From Promethearchaeota archaeon (lineage in GTDB: Archaea > Asgardarchaeota > Lokiarchaeia > Sigyniarchaeales > SOKP01): a stretch of DNA of 64,000 bases. The stretch covers positions 186,001-250,000 of the forward strand of contig JAEOUA010000011.1 in the NCBI GenBank assembly GCA_016839555.1, given 5' to 3'. The notes below the pieces were generated by a model. It did no database searches, was not told the DNA's origin, and saw only the letters and a list, made by a program, of their open reading frames with translations. The position numbers were made by a program, and so were the translations under genes. Positions 42,073 to 51,861 of the stretch are shown here, piece after piece; within the stretch, counting starts at the first letter, position 1, and every line of letters starts with the position of its first letter.

Positions 42073-43377
42073 ATGAGTAAAAAATATAATTATATAATAA
42101 TTGGAGGCGGGATTTCTGGTTTACACATTGGCGCATTATTATCTCAGCATGGAAAGGTTTTGATTTTAGAAAAATTAAGTTTTTTAGGGGGTCGAGCCAG
42201 AGTTTCAATAATAGACGGTTTTAAATTAGATTTTGGACCACATCCTATAAGATTTGGTCCTGAAAGCGCATTGGGAACTTCATTATTAGAAATTAATAAA
42301 TCAATTGATTTTATTAAGCCAGGAAAATCTTGGGCATTTTTAAAAAATGGAGAAAAAATGTTATTTCCCACAGGAGGATTAGTAACCATCATTAGAAGTA
42401 AAATGGTATCTTTTATTGAGACTATAAAACTTTTAATAAAAATAAGAAAAATGGAACCAAACGAGTTTTACGATTTATATGATATCTCATTAGAAGATTG
42501 GTTTAAAAAAGAGAATATTTCTCCAAGGACTCAAAAATTTTTACTTATGACAAGTTCTGCTATGCAGGTCAATCCTTTTCCAGAACGTTCTTCTGTGGGA
42601 GAATTAATGCATAATATTAAGAGGGTTTTAGAAATTGGGAGTGTTTATTATCCAAGTGGGGGTTGGAATTCCATATTTTCAAAATTTATTGATAAAATAA
42701 GGGAAAATGGTGGAGAAATAAGGCTAAATTCGGAAGTAGAGAAGATAATAGTAGAAGATAATATTTGCAAGGCTGTAGAGGTTGATGGTGATAAAATATT
42801 TAGCGATCATGTCATCTCAACAATACCAGTACAGAACTTATTTACCATATTAAATGAGAACTTATGTGATAAGGAGTTCGTTGAAAAATGCAAGGAATTA
42901 AGACCAACTGCGGGAGTTTCTATTGATTTTTGTTTAGATAAAGCCATTAGTGATATTGATGGTCTCGTCTTTTTTGAAGAACCCTTGAGTTTTGGGTTTA
43001 TCCCTTCCAATTTATCTAAAGAAGTTGCTCCTAAAGGAAAATCTTTAATGACCTTTTTACGAGTTGCCAATGTTGAGGATATTAAAGATAAAAATAAAGC
43101 AGAAGAGCTTTATAAAGAATTTCGTCAAACCATCATAAATTTTTTCCCAGAAATTGAAAATCACATACTTCATGAACGATTGATATTTTTAGACATGGTT
43201 GATGGTGTTGAAGTCAATATTAATCAACATCAATTTAAACGTCCTGGGAATAGGATAAAAGGAATAAATAATCTATGGTTAGCAGGAGATAGCGTAGGAG
43301 GAGAAGGAGCTGGAGGAGATATTGGACATACTTCAGTAAGAGAATGCTGTAAACACATTTTGGAAAGAACTGAGTAA
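42073..43377 (+). CDS. FAD-dependent oxidoreductase, phytoene-desaturase/amine-oxidase type
   Basis: A 434-residue flavoprotein. The dinucleotide-binding motif IIIGGGISGLHIGALLS is at about 8-24, followed by EKLSFLGGRAR, the usual second FAD contact. The C-terminal FAD motif LWLAGDSVGGEGAGGDIGHT closes the protein. This architecture occurs in carotenoid and prenyl desaturases, protoporphyrinogen oxidase and amine oxidases; the substrate domain between gives no clear assignment. It starts at an ATG with GGGAGGAAA upstream. Flanked by rdgB (divergent) and a longin-like gene (convergent), so context does not help. In archaea a role on isoprenoid or lipid substrates would be reasonable but is inference. 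Confidence 0.83.
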   Translation: MSKKYNYIIIGGGISGLHIGALLSQHGKVLILEKLSFLGGRARVSIIDGFKLDFGPHPIRFGPESALGTSLLEINKSIDFIKPGKSWAFLKNGEKMLFPTGGLVTIIRSKMVSFIETIKLLIKIRKMEPNEFYDLYDISLEDWFKKENISPRTQKFLLMTSSAMQVNPFPERSSVGELMHNIKRVLEIGSVYYPSGGWNSIFSKFIDKIRENGGEIRLNSEVEKIIVEDNICKAVEVDGDKIFSDHVISTIPVQNLFTILNENLCDKEFVEKCKELRPTAGVSIDFCLDKAISDIDGLVFFEEPLSFGFIPSNLSKEVAPKGKSLMTFLRVANVEDIKDKNKAEELYKEFRQTIINFFPEIENHILHERLIFLDMVDGVEVNINQHQFKRPGNRIKGINNLWLAGDSVGGEGAGGDIGHTSVRECCKHILERTE

Positions 43378-43409
43378 TCAAAAAAAGTATTATTTCCTAT
43401 AATATTTTG

Positions 43410-44117
43410 CTATAACATTTTGGGATCTATCATGGGAACAACGAATATATCCCAAACAGGTTTACTATTATAATTCACCTTTTTAACCGCTTTTTTTAAG
43501 CGTTGATGATACATCTTGGGTATTTCCACAACTATATTAACTCGTTCTCCATTACCAACTCTTTCAATTAATGGAATACACCATTTTTGTGGGACATTAG
43601 CATACATTCCTTCAACTAATACTAATTTTTGATATAATTCATACGATTCTTCGCCATATTGATTAATAATGTTATCAATATCTTTCCAGAACTCTTGATA
43701 TGTTTTTGGTATAAATTTTAGAGATTTTTTTTGCTTCTTTAATTCTTCTCTAAATGTATCTTCAAATTTTTCGACAATATCCTTAGCTAATCCGCTTAAA
43801 ATTGGTTCAGTAGAAGCGGAAGACTGGGAGCGGGGGTATTGAATCATTAATGCTACAAATACAAACTCTCCAGAGCTAAATCGTGCTTCTAAATCGCCTG
43901 ATCGCATTAAGCTAACACCAGAAGGAAAATGGATTTCTTTTGCAAAATTATTAAGAGCAACAAGAAATCCACTAAGTAATTGATCATAGGAGTCTTCGGG
44001 AACTGTAATTATCGTATATTTATATAAAAGTAATCCTGAGTCTTTAGTAATTATATAGACTTCTACAGGATTTGATATTCTTTCATATTCAAAATTCTCT
44101 ATATTATTCTTCTCCAT
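43410..44117 (-). CDS. Longin-like domain protein
   Basis: A 235-residue protein with a longin-like N-terminal half: VEVYIITKDSGLLLYKYTI, a helix (YDQLLSGFLVALNNFAKEI), SGVSLMRSGDLEARF, FVFVALMIQYP, then a helix (GLAKDIVEKFEDTFREELKK). The order and the LLSGFLVALNNF helix parallel the genes at 12271 and 57213. About 28 residues precede the domain. The C-terminal part is helical and contains WCIPLIERVGNGERVNIVVE. No membrane segment. It is adjacent to and on the same strand as a saccharopine-dehydrogenase-like gene (55 bases between). Role in trafficking-like or GTPase regulation is inferred from Asgard longin biology. Confidence 0.55.
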   Translation of the reverse strand: MEKNNIENFEYERISNPVEVYIITKDSGLLLYKYTIITVPEDSYDQLLSGFLVALNNFAKEIHFPSGVSLMRSGDLEARFSSGEFVFVALMIQYPRSQSSASTEPILSGLAKDIVEKFEDTFREELKKQKKSLKFIPKTYQEFWKDIDNIINQYGEESYELYQKLVLVEGMYANVPQKWCIPLIERVGNGERVNIVVEIPKMYHQRLKKAVKKVNYNSKPVWDIFVVPMIDPKML

Positions 44118-44172
44118 TTTTTTAATCTACAATTTTCATATATTTAAAATATTTTTAAAATTTAATTTTCGA

Positions 44173-45420
44173 TTAAAATTTCAGTGTTTTAACATTTCCT
44201 TCCTCATCTATAGATTGAAAAATTATTGGAGATTTTCGTTTTTCGTCTTTTTCATCTACATCTAAAAGCTCTTTCATTAGGTGGAGGACATCCATAACAT
44301 TTACACATGCTTCTGGGGGTATTACTCCTTTTTCATTGATTTTTCCACGTTGGATTAAAATTGCACCAAAAGCAGCAGGGATACCGGTTCCCTCGCCAAG
44401 CCCCATTCCTTTCCCAGCACCTTCAGAGACAAATGAAAACACATAACTTCTATCTTCTTTAGTTTTTTTCTTTTTTCCTTTCACTACAATTTTTACACAT
44501 CCTTTAGGTTCTCCGAAATTAGTTTCTTTTAGAATTTTTTCTCTCTGCTTAATTAAGTATTGAATTGAGAAATCATATGGTTGGATTTCGCGAGGCACTC
44601 CCTCAATATCTTTTACTGTTATAGATTCTTTACTATTGAGCCCAAGAGCATGAATTTTTCTTGTTAACTCATAATATCTTTCGGGAAGTACAGAACCTTT
44701 ATTTGTTACTCTTTGAACTCCTTTAATATACATCGGCAGAGTTATTGGCTCGGGATGAGGATATGGATATACCGTGTATTCTCCAGGAAGGTTTATAAAT
44801 TCCACTTGCTCTATATATTTATTACTTTCTTTTGGCTCAATTTTTTTTGCTTTTCCATCTAAAAATATTGGAATGGGATTTGACATACAATAAAATCTAT
44901 GGCCGATAACAGCGGGTCCTTCATTCGGTTCACCACCGTGAATATGATACATATCAATTGATTCACATTCGTCTAATAAATCGTTCGCAGCATATTTAGC
45001 TAAAACATTCGTAATACCCGGGCTTGAGCCCATACCTATTAAGACGGTGATTCCAGCGTCTTGTGCCGCAGAGTCTAATTCTAATGCATCGTAAGTAGCA
45101 CCAGTATCATCACATATATCGACATAATTGATTTTTTGTTCAATAACAGCTTCAAGAATGGTTTTTTCATATTTATAAAAGGGACCTATACAATTTACCA
45201 CCAAATGCATTCCATTAATAGCATTTGAAATAGAATCTTTTTTATTGGCGTCAACTTTCATAGCTTTTACTTTTTCTCCCAAATTTTTTGCCAAATTTTT
45301 TGCTTTTTCTAAGTTTATATCACCAATTAATACATCCGAAAAATCGGGAGCTTTAGAGAGAATATCAACCACTACCGAACCTACAACACCACAACCTCCA
45401 AGAACAATTACTTTTGCCAT
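44173..45420 (-). CDS. Saccharopine dehydrogenase family protein
   Basis: A 415-residue NAD(P)-binding protein. The Rossmann motif is VIVLGGCGVVGSVVVDIL, followed by VLIGDIN at the second strand and VVNCIGPFYKY, a family hallmark. The long C-terminal half (SSPGITNVLAKYAANDL, HIHGGEPNEGPAVIGHRFY) is the catalytic/dimerisation part. Family members include lysine-pathway saccharopine reductases, carboxynorspermidine synthase and uncharacterised membrane-lipid-associated forms. No lysine or polyamine gene is adjacent, so the substrate is unresolved. The upstream neighbour is unrelated; the downstream gene on the same strand is a longin-like protein. Confidence 0.85.
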   Translation of the reverse strand: MAKVIVLGGCGVVGSVVVDILSKAPDFSDVLIGDINLEKAKNLAKNLGEKVKAMKVDANKKDSISNAINGMHLVVNCIGPFYKYEKTILEAVIEQKINYVDICDDTGATYDALELDSAAQDAGITVLIGMGSSPGITNVLAKYAANDLLDECESIDMYHIHGGEPNEGPAVIGHRFYCMSNPIPIFLDGKAKKIEPKESNKYIEQVEFINLPGEYTVYPYPHPEPITLPMYIKGVQRVTNKGSVLPERYYELTRKIHALGLNSKESITVKDIEGVPREIQPYDFSIQYLIKQREKILKETNFGEPKGCVKIVVKGKKKKTKEDRSYVFSFVSEGAGKGMGLGEGTGIPAAFGAILIQRGKINEKGVIPPEACVNVMDVLHLMKELLDVDEKDEKRKSPIIFQSIDEEGNVKTLKF

Positions 45421-45594
45421 AAAAACTTCAATATTTGTTTGTTTTTTTTACATTCTATAATATTTGATACAATAATATATTTTATATCTAAGTAAAAAAG
45501 TTGATTTACTTAAAAGAAATTATCAAAGCAAATAAATATAGAATCTGAGAAAAGTATTAGAAAAATTTTAAAAAAATAATACTTAAATAATGAT

Positions 45595-47130
45595 TTAAAT
45601 TTTATATAAATGACTCGCAATCATATCAGATATATGTAGGAATTCGCCCAGCTTATTTGGCTTGAATGGCTTGTATTTAGCCCATCTTCCATGGTGGAAA
45701 ATTATAGCCTGATAAATGTCTTTATCTATCGAAACCCCATACCTCTTTAAAACTGCAAGAGTTTCATCTACATGAAGATCTTTTCCATCGAAGCCAAAAA
45801 TTTCCTTAATTTCATGGTTAATGGCATCTTTTTCATAGTTTGAAGAGTAAATTTTTCTCACTTGGAATTGTTTTCGATAAGAATAATATGATACTTTTCC
45901 CATATCATGAAGGATACAGGATTTCACTACTCGTTTTAGGTCAAGATCTGAATAATTATCAGAATATGGAATGTTATATTGGTCCAAAAAGTCGCGATAT
46001 TCTGAAAAAAGGTTAGGATTTTTATAAAGTACATAAGAAATGTTAGAAACTAATAAAATATGGTCAAATAATCCTCCTCGATAATCACCATGGTAGCCTC
46101 CTAACGCAGCAGGAAGTTTTTTGGACTCTTTTAACATAATTTCTATGTTTTTCATTGCTTCTTCCTCTGTATTAAGCAAATTTAGAAAAAATTCTATGGA
46201 ATGACATTTAAATGGTAATTTATTTTGAATTTCTTTATTACAGAAAAGAAGTTCTTTCTGTTTTATTCTTTCCGTCTTATAATAATCTTTAACTTGAATA
46301 ACTAATTGTATTAAATGATGGAATCCCGAGAAACCTTCTTCTAAGGTTCGTAGTAATTCGTTAAAAGTAATTTGGCGATGAAATTTTCCACTTGTTAATT
46401 GACTAAATAAATAGATAATAAATTTATTCCGAAATTTTGAAAAATTTTTTGGAAAAGATTGATGGCCTCTACGAAATTTCATACTTTTGACTATTATTTT
46501 CAAAATTTTTTCATCAATTTTTTCTTCTAGTACGAGTTCATTTATTTTAGGTAGAATAACAGTTATAGATGTGGAATTAAAGCTTGGATCAAACAAGACT
46601 GCTAAATAAAATCCCAATTTGAAACAAGCTTTTGTGAACTGATGTATTGAGGCATTCTCATTTTTAGAAATATCTTCTTGAATACTTTTTTCTAAATGAT
46701 AAAGAACTCTTGCCAGAATATCATCGTAATCATATTTTATACTTGATATTTCGGGCAATTCTGCTCTTATATCTCGCCCTTCTAATAATTGCGAATTTTC
46801 AGGATTTTTTAATTCTAAAAGGGACCATTTATAATTTGTAAAGGATTGTTGTTTGAAATTTTCTTTACTGGAGTATGCTTCGAGAGAATTAAATCCAATC
46901 CAAATATCATATCCATTGAGGGCTTTTTTCTCATATCTTACATTAGTCCAATTTTTTTTAGGAATAAGGTCTAAGGAGTCTAAAAAAACAATTAGGTCAA
47001 TATCATTTGTAGCCCAATCCTCGGGAAGCGAAGGATCGAAATAACTTCCAATACCATAAATCGCGATGATATTTTCTTTATAGGTTTCTTTTAATTCAGA
47101 AATCAATCGGGTAATAAATGGTTTGTCCAT
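45595..47130 (-). CDS. Nucleotidyltransferase-HD fusion protein
   Basis: A 511-residue protein joining two enzyme domains. Residues about 1-110 carry a minimal-nucleotidyltransferase active site: G28-S29 in IYGIGSYFD and D43/D45 in NDIDLIVFL. The middle (about 110-330) is helical. The C-terminal 170 residues form an HD phosphohydrolase with FDHILLVSN, the HDMGK metal motif, a further NHEIKE histidine, FHHGRW and a final HISD aspartate, so the metal set looks complete. Opposed transferase and hydrolase activities on one chain suggest a modification that is added and removed, or nucleotide signalling. It is divergent from the uS15 gene. No family name is known to me for this exact fusion. Confidence 0.75.
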   Translation of the reverse strand: MDKPFITRLISELKETYKENIIAIYGIGSYFDPSLPEDWATNDIDLIVFLDSLDLIPKKNWTNVRYEKKALNGYDIWIGFNSLEAYSSKENFKQQSFTNYKWSLLELKNPENSQLLEGRDIRAELPEISSIKYDYDDILARVLYHLEKSIQEDISKNENASIHQFTKACFKLGFYLAVLFDPSFNSTSITVILPKINELVLEEKIDEKILKIIVKSMKFRRGHQSFPKNFSKFRNKFIIYLFSQLTSGKFHRQITFNELLRTLEEGFSGFHHLIQLVIQVKDYYKTERIKQKELLFCNKEIQNKLPFKCHSIEFFLNLLNTEEEAMKNIEIMLKESKKLPAALGGYHGDYRGGLFDHILLVSNISYVLYKNPNLFSEYRDFLDQYNIPYSDNYSDLDLKRVVKSCILHDMGKVSYYSYRKQFQVRKIYSSNYEKDAINHEIKEIFGFDGKDLHVDETLAVLKRYGVSIDKDIYQAIIFHHGRWAKYKPFKPNKLGEFLHISDMIASHLYKI

Positions 47131-47267
47131 AAAAATTATTATATTAAGAATCTTTTAAATCTAAATAAATTTTGCTTAGAAATCAAAAAATTTTTTTATT
47201 TTAATAAACTAGAGAAACTATAAGCAATTAAAAAATTTCTTTTAATCTCTTAATATAGTGAGGAAAT

Positions 47268-47726
47268 ATGGCACGATTGCACAGTAGGAAAAAAGGAAGA
47301 TCAGGTAGTACAAGGCCTGCACAATTGGAAAAACCCGTTTGGATTGAGCGTTCAGCAGAAGAAGTTGAAGCAGAGGTAATAAAGCTCGCAAAAAAGGGAT
47401 TTACAAAATCTCAAATTGGATTACATCTAAGAGATACATATGGAGTCCCATTAGTTAAAGTTATTACAGGAAAAAAAATAAGTCAAATTCTTGAAGAAAA
47501 CGAGCTTCGAGACCCACTTCCAGAAGATTTAACTAATTTAATTAAAAAAGCCTTAAACCTAAGGAGTCATCTTGAAAATAATAAAAAAGATTTAGAAGCA
47601 AAGAAGGGGCTCAATCGCATCGAATCAAAAATCTATAGACTACTTAAATATTATAAAAACAAAGGAGTAATAGCTAAAGATTTCAAGTACGATTCTGAAA
47701 AGGTAAGAACTTTAGTTGCTAAATAA
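47268..47726 (+). CDS. rps15: Small-subunit ribosomal protein uS15 (S15P/S13e)
   Basis: A 152-residue archaeal/eukaryotic-type S15. The N-terminal extension typical of this lineage (MARLHSRKKGRSGSTRP) and the core EVIKLAKKGFTKSQIGLHLR, then GKKISQILEENEL and RLLKYYKNKG, are all present. It binds helices of 16S rRNA in the central domain. The gene has GTGAGGAA before its ATG. The eS1 gene follows 48 bases downstream, forming a ribosomal transcript; in several other archaea extra genes stand between them. Confidence 0.96.
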   Translation: MARLHSRKKGRSGSTRPAQLEKPVWIERSAEEVEAEVIKLAKKGFTKSQIGLHLRDTYGVPLVKVITGKKISQILEENELRDPLPEDLTNLIKKALNLRSHLENNKKDLEAKKGLNRIESKIYRLLKYYKNKGVIAKDFKYDSEKVRTLVAK

Positions 47727-47774
47727 TTAAATCTTCTAAAATTTTCACAAATAATCAAAATGGTTTAAGAATTC

Positions 47775-48524
47775 ATGAGTCAAAAGGCAAAGTATAAAGA
47801 GAAGCAATGGTTTGATGTATATGCGCCAGTAAGTTTTAATAACGAAAAGGTCGGGGAGATCATCGGATTAGAGACCACCATTTTAAATAGGACAGTGGAA
47901 GCTCTATTGTACGATTTTACCGATGACTATAACCACATTAACTGTAAGTTAAAATTTAAAGTTATTAATTTGAATCCAAAGGCGAATAAATGTGACACTA
48001 CATTAGTCGGACATGAATATACTAATGATTATGTCAGAAGCCTTGTGGGAAGAGGTGCTACAAAGGTCACCTCTATAAAAAATTATACCACTAAGGATGA
48101 ATATATATATCGCATAACAGTGGTATGTGTTACTATTCGGCGAGCTCGAAGTTCCCAACAAGTTATAATAAGAAAAATTATGAGGGAAGTTCTTCAAAAA
48201 TTTGCTGTAAAGCTTAATCACGATAAATTTATCCGAGGGATGATATTCGGAGAGTTTGAAGCTCAAATTAAAAGGATTGCGAAAACCATTTATCCGCTCT
48301 TCAGTTGTACCATCATCAAGAGTAAATTAATATCGATGCCCGAAGGAGGGAAAGATAAAAAAGTATCTGATGAGGATTTTGATATTATAGAATTGGAAAT
48401 CGATAGAACCCGGAAATCTGAAATAAGACGCTCGGAACGGATAAATGTCAAAAAATACGCGCAACAAAAGGCAAAAGAAGAAGAGAAAGAAACCGAAGAA
48501 GAAGTCGAAGAGGAAGAAGAATAA
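47775..48524 (+). CDS. rps1e: Small-subunit ribosomal protein eS1 (S3Ae)
   Basis: A 249-residue S3Ae-family protein found in archaea and eukaryotes. Recognisable segments are KEKQWFDVYAPVSFNNEKVG, GHEYTNDYVRSLVGRG, and VTIRRARSSQQVIIRKIMRE, in the usual order. The C-terminus ends in a low-complexity acidic tail (Glu-rich, about 20 residues), longer than in many archaeal copies. It follows uS15 by 48 bases on the same strand and is probably co-transcribed. Confidence 0.96.
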   Translation: MSQKAKYKEKQWFDVYAPVSFNNEKVGEIIGLETTILNRTVEALLYDFTDDYNHINCKLKFKVINLNPKANKCDTTLVGHEYTNDYVRSLVGRGATKVTSIKNYTTKDEYIYRITVVCVTIRRARSSQQVIIRKIMREVLQKFAVKLNHDKFIRGMIFGEFEAQIKRIAKTIYPLFSCTIIKSKLISMPEGGKDKKVSDEDFDIIELEIDRTRKSEIRRSERINVKKYAQQKAKEEEKETEEEVEEEEE

Positions 48525-48756
48525 ACCAATAATTAAAATTCAAGTTGTAGAGAATATCATCTTTTTTTAAAATTTTTTTTAATGTATTTAAATCTATTTA
48601 GGGTTTGAAAATCCTAAATATCTGCATTTTAACTCATTTTCTTCGGTAATCTTTTTTTCTTCAATCAAAATATAATGTACAGTTTCTTACAAATAAAAGA
48701 TTTTTAAATCTTGAAATGTATAATTAAATTAGGAATCTTAAAAAAGGAAATTAAAT

Positions 48757-50484
48757 ATGTATGGAAAAAATCAAGAAGGGGATCGCGATAATCCATATGA
48801 TTTTGATGATTATCTTTTAGTGAGAGACCAGTTTAATTATTATAAAGATGATGCATTTTTTCAAGCGTTAATTAAACACTATGTTTCAAAAGATGAATAT
48901 GAAAAAATCAATAACGATTTATTGGCATTATCAGATTATGTTTCGTATAAATTTAGGGATCTTGCAGATGCCGCAAACACCCTTGATAAGCGCTTAAAAG
49001 TAACTCAAATTAAACATTATGATGCGCATAACCACAGAATTGACAGAATTGAACGATGTAAGGAAACGGAAACATTAGAAAAAGAGATTTTTAGTCTTGG
49101 GCTATTCGATCCTAATAGAAATACTGCATGGAGTCGATTTGCGAAGTTATTTTTGTTATATCAAAATTCGGAATTTGGTGTGATGTGCCCAATCGCCTGT
49201 ACTCATGGGATGGTAGAGTTTTTACAAAAATATGAAGATGATCTTGACCCTGAAGCTAAAAAAATCCTTTATTCTGTGAGAGATGGTAAAGGGGGCGAAT
49301 ATAAGTTAGGGGCTCAATTTGTAAGTGAAATTCAAGGAGGTAGTGATGTTCCAGCCAACCTTGTTGAGGCGGTATATGAAGAGGATGAGGGAAAGGATGG
49401 AATCTCGAATTGCTGGCGATTATATGGACAAAAATTCTTTTGTTCTGCTATTCAGGCGGATCAAGCGGTTGTAACGGCAAAACCAAAAAATAGATCATCA
49501 TCGACTCGAGTTGCTGCTTTTGTAGTGCCTTCATGGTTGCCAGGAAACAAGCAAAAAGAAATTAGAAATTCATATACAATAGATAGATTGAAACCGAAAA
49601 TGGGAACCTCAGAATTACCCACAGCTGAAGTTACTTATAACGGAGCCGTTGCATATCCTATTGGACCTCTTGAAAAGGGATTAGCGAATGTCGTTGGTAT
49701 AGTCCTTTCAATTTCTAGGCTTCATATTGCATTTGGGATGGCAGCTGCAGCATTACGAATTGCTCGTGAGGCAACTTTATATACTCAATTTCGCACTGCA
49801 TTTGGTGTTCCTGTATCCTCGTTTCCCCTTATGATGAATCAAATAAATGATCTCAACGAATATGCGAAAAGAACCGCGGCGGGAGCCTTTAAAGTATATT
49901 CAGAATATATCCATTTTGATGAAGAACTTATCTCGGGAATTCGGGATCTTCAAAATATTGATGATTTACTAGAGAGGAAACAAAGATTTAGACTAAGAGA
50001 ATTAATTATGCTCCAAAAAATTGTTGTAGCTGATGAATCACCAGCAATGACGCGCATGGCAATCTCTTTCTTTGGAGGGCATGGAGTAATGGAAGACTTC
50101 TTATCTCTTCCACGATTTATACGTGATGCGTTTATCATGGAGTTATGGGAAGGACCTCGGAACGTATTATTAACACAAATGCATAGAGATATGCAAAGAG
50201 TAAGAGATTGGTATCCCCCAGAGGAATTTATAAAAGATTTATTAGAAGGAGCTGAATCTGATGTACTAAACTCCTTAAGCAATAAATATACGAAAATAAT
50301 AGATCATGATAGTCTTTTAAAAGTTGATGAAGAAACGCTTCAAATATGTAGAGACTGGCAAGATGTATCTAACGCTATCTTTAGAGAATATCAACGGATA
50401 GCATTAAAAGAAATGGAATATACGGAAAAACCATTGAAATTCTCAAGCTTGCTAAGAAAATTCAAAAAGCGAGAGAATATTTAA
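48757..50484 (+). CDS. Acyl-CoA dehydrogenase family protein, AidB-like
   Basis: A 575-residue flavoprotein, longer than standard acyl-CoA dehydrogenases (about 380-400). It has FVSEIQGGSDVPANLVEAVY, the FAD-contacting strand, then RLHIAFGMAAAALRIAREAT and FGGHGVMEDFLSLPRFIRDA with MELWEGPRNVLLTQMHRD. These, and an early FGVMCPIACTHGMVEFL, resemble AidB-type enzymes, which have an extra C-terminal helical part as seen here. AidB-like proteins do not always oxidise acyl-CoA. No electron-transfer flavoprotein gene is in the window. An inverted repeat AAGATTT/AAATCTT lies about 60 bases upstream of the ATG. AAAAGGAA precedes the ATG. Confidence 0.85.
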   Translation: MYGKNQEGDRDNPYDFDDYLLVRDQFNYYKDDAFFQALIKHYVSKDEYEKINNDLLALSDYVSYKFRDLADAANTLDKRLKVTQIKHYDAHNHRIDRIERCKETETLEKEIFSLGLFDPNRNTAWSRFAKLFLLYQNSEFGVMCPIACTHGMVEFLQKYEDDLDPEAKKILYSVRDGKGGEYKLGAQFVSEIQGGSDVPANLVEAVYEEDEGKDGISNCWRLYGQKFFCSAIQADQAVVTAKPKNRSSSTRVAAFVVPSWLPGNKQKEIRNSYTIDRLKPKMGTSELPTAEVTYNGAVAYPIGPLEKGLANVVGIVLSISRLHIAFGMAAAALRIAREATLYTQFRTAFGVPVSSFPLMMNQINDLNEYAKRTAAGAFKVYSEYIHFDEELISGIRDLQNIDDLLERKQRFRLRELIMLQKIVVADESPAMTRMAISFFGGHGVMEDFLSLPRFIRDAFIMELWEGPRNVLLTQMHRDMQRVRDWYPPEEFIKDLLEGAESDVLNSLSNKYTKIIDHDSLLKVDEETLQICRDWQDVSNAIFREYQRIALKEMEYTEKPLKFSSLLRKFKKRENI

Positions 50485-50712
50485 GGACTTTATCAAATGT
50501 AAATCAAATTCTTTTTTGAAAATTTTTTATTAAGAAAGCTTACTTAAAAATTTAAAGAGATTAATTAGTAAGACAAACAAGTTTGTGAGATGTTTGAAAT
50601 AGGAAAGCTATATTACCTTTTATTTTTCAAAAATGGACTATATTAAATAAATAAATCAGAATTGATTTATTAAAAATAATAAAAATTTTAATAAAATTAT
50701 TTAAGTGAGAAT

Positions 50713-51246
50713 ATGATAACAACAGATTATGAGAAAGTTTTTAGATGCCCTTCATGCGGCTCTCTGGGTGCAATATTTCTCGTAAAAGTGGATGGGGCTC
50801 AAGTTATAATAAAGCAGAAATGCCCCATACATGGCGGGAGGGTATTTAAAGTTCCTTTAAAGGAATTGGAGTCTTATATGAATCTTATTTTAGATGGAAT
50901 TTATCGATGCTATACGTGTGGAGGACCCGCTCTCTTGGGTCCTGTCCAATATAGTGGACCTTATGCCATAATTAAATGTGTTTGTCAAACCACTCATGCA
51001 GGTCAAAAACCTCAAAAAATTTGGAGTACCATTTATTTAGATGCTATTAAGAATCAATTGGAGCGACCAGAACCAGTAGTTCAACAGATTAAAGAAGAGG
51101 AAATTGAAGTAAAAGCACCAGAAATCGTTCCAGAAGAAGAGGAGGAGCCTGTACCAGAAAAGCTTAAGATATGTCCTAATTGTGGTACAGAGCTAGAGGG
51201 CAACGAGAAATTTTGCGGTATTTGCGGAGCAAAATTAACAGATTAA
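50713..51246 (+). CDS. Multi-zinc-ribbon protein
   Basis: A 177-residue protein with three cysteine-pair regions. The first is CPSCGSLGAIFLVKVDGAQV followed by a CPIHGG partner (about residues 12-38); the second is CYTCGGPALLGPV with KCVCQTTHAG (about 63-95). An acidic linker rich in Glu and Pro (about 115-145) leads to a classic C-terminal zinc ribbon, CPNCGTELEGNEKFCGICGA. Proteins of this build are common in Asgard genomes but have no assigned role that I know. No membrane segment or catalytic motif. Likely a nucleic-acid or protein-binding factor. Confidence 0.72.
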   Translation: MITTDYEKVFRCPSCGSLGAIFLVKVDGAQVIIKQKCPIHGGRVFKVPLKELESYMNLILDGIYRCYTCGGPALLGPVQYSGPYAIIKCVCQTTHAGQKPQKIWSTIYLDAIKNQLERPEPVVQQIKEEEIEVKAPEIVPEEEEEPVPEKLKICPNCGTELEGNEKFCGICGAKLTD

Positions 51247-51531
51247 TTTTTTTTATTCTTTTTTTCATTATTTTATATAAAATATTAAAATGTAGAGAAA
51301 AGAAAATGAAACCTAATCGCTATTAATTTTATTGCATGATTTATAAAAAAGAAATTAAAATTCAATTTAATTAATTCAATTACCATTTTTTTAATTAAAC
51401 ATTTTTCTAGGTTAATTAACTGTTAACATTCTAAAAGCTATAACTTTAAATATAATTAATGTTATGTTATCTATGGATAACAAAATTTAAAATAATAGGG
51501 AAAAATATTCAGTTTGGGGGTTAAAAAAATT

Positions 51532-51681
51532 ATGAATCAAATAATAAAATCTAGAGCATGTAGAACATGCCAGAATTATGATTACGAAAAGCAGATATGT
51601 ACATTTTTTAAAAGAAAACTCTCTCCTGATAGTTATTGTGTTATCGATGAGAATAGAGTTTTTTTTGTCAATTCACATTAG
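51532..51681 (+). CDS. Short cysteine-motif protein (49 residues)
   Basis: The frame starts at ATG 51532 and ends at TAG 51679-51681. It contains CRTCQNYDYEKQICTFF and a later SPDSYCVID, giving four cysteines (C10, C13, C23, C36) spaced as a small zinc-binding motif. A weak G-rich stretch (TTTGGGGG) precedes the start by about ten bases. The spacing of cysteines and the mixed charged sequence are unlike the AT-rich non-coding DNA around it, so I consider it a real gene. Function unknown. Confidence 0.5.
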   Translation: MNQIIKSRACRTCQNYDYEKQICTFFKRKLSPDSYCVIDENRVFFVNSH

Positions 51682-51861
51682 TTTTTTTTAATACTTCTTA
51701 TATTTAGTATAATTCTTTAAATCTTAACTAAGATAACCAATAAAAATTAAAAAGAGTTATATATATTTTATTCCAATTGGTTTTATTAAGAAGAAATGAA
51801 GGATTTTTTTGTTTCTAACTTCTAAATACGCTATTAATTATTATTTTAAAAAAGAAGTTAT

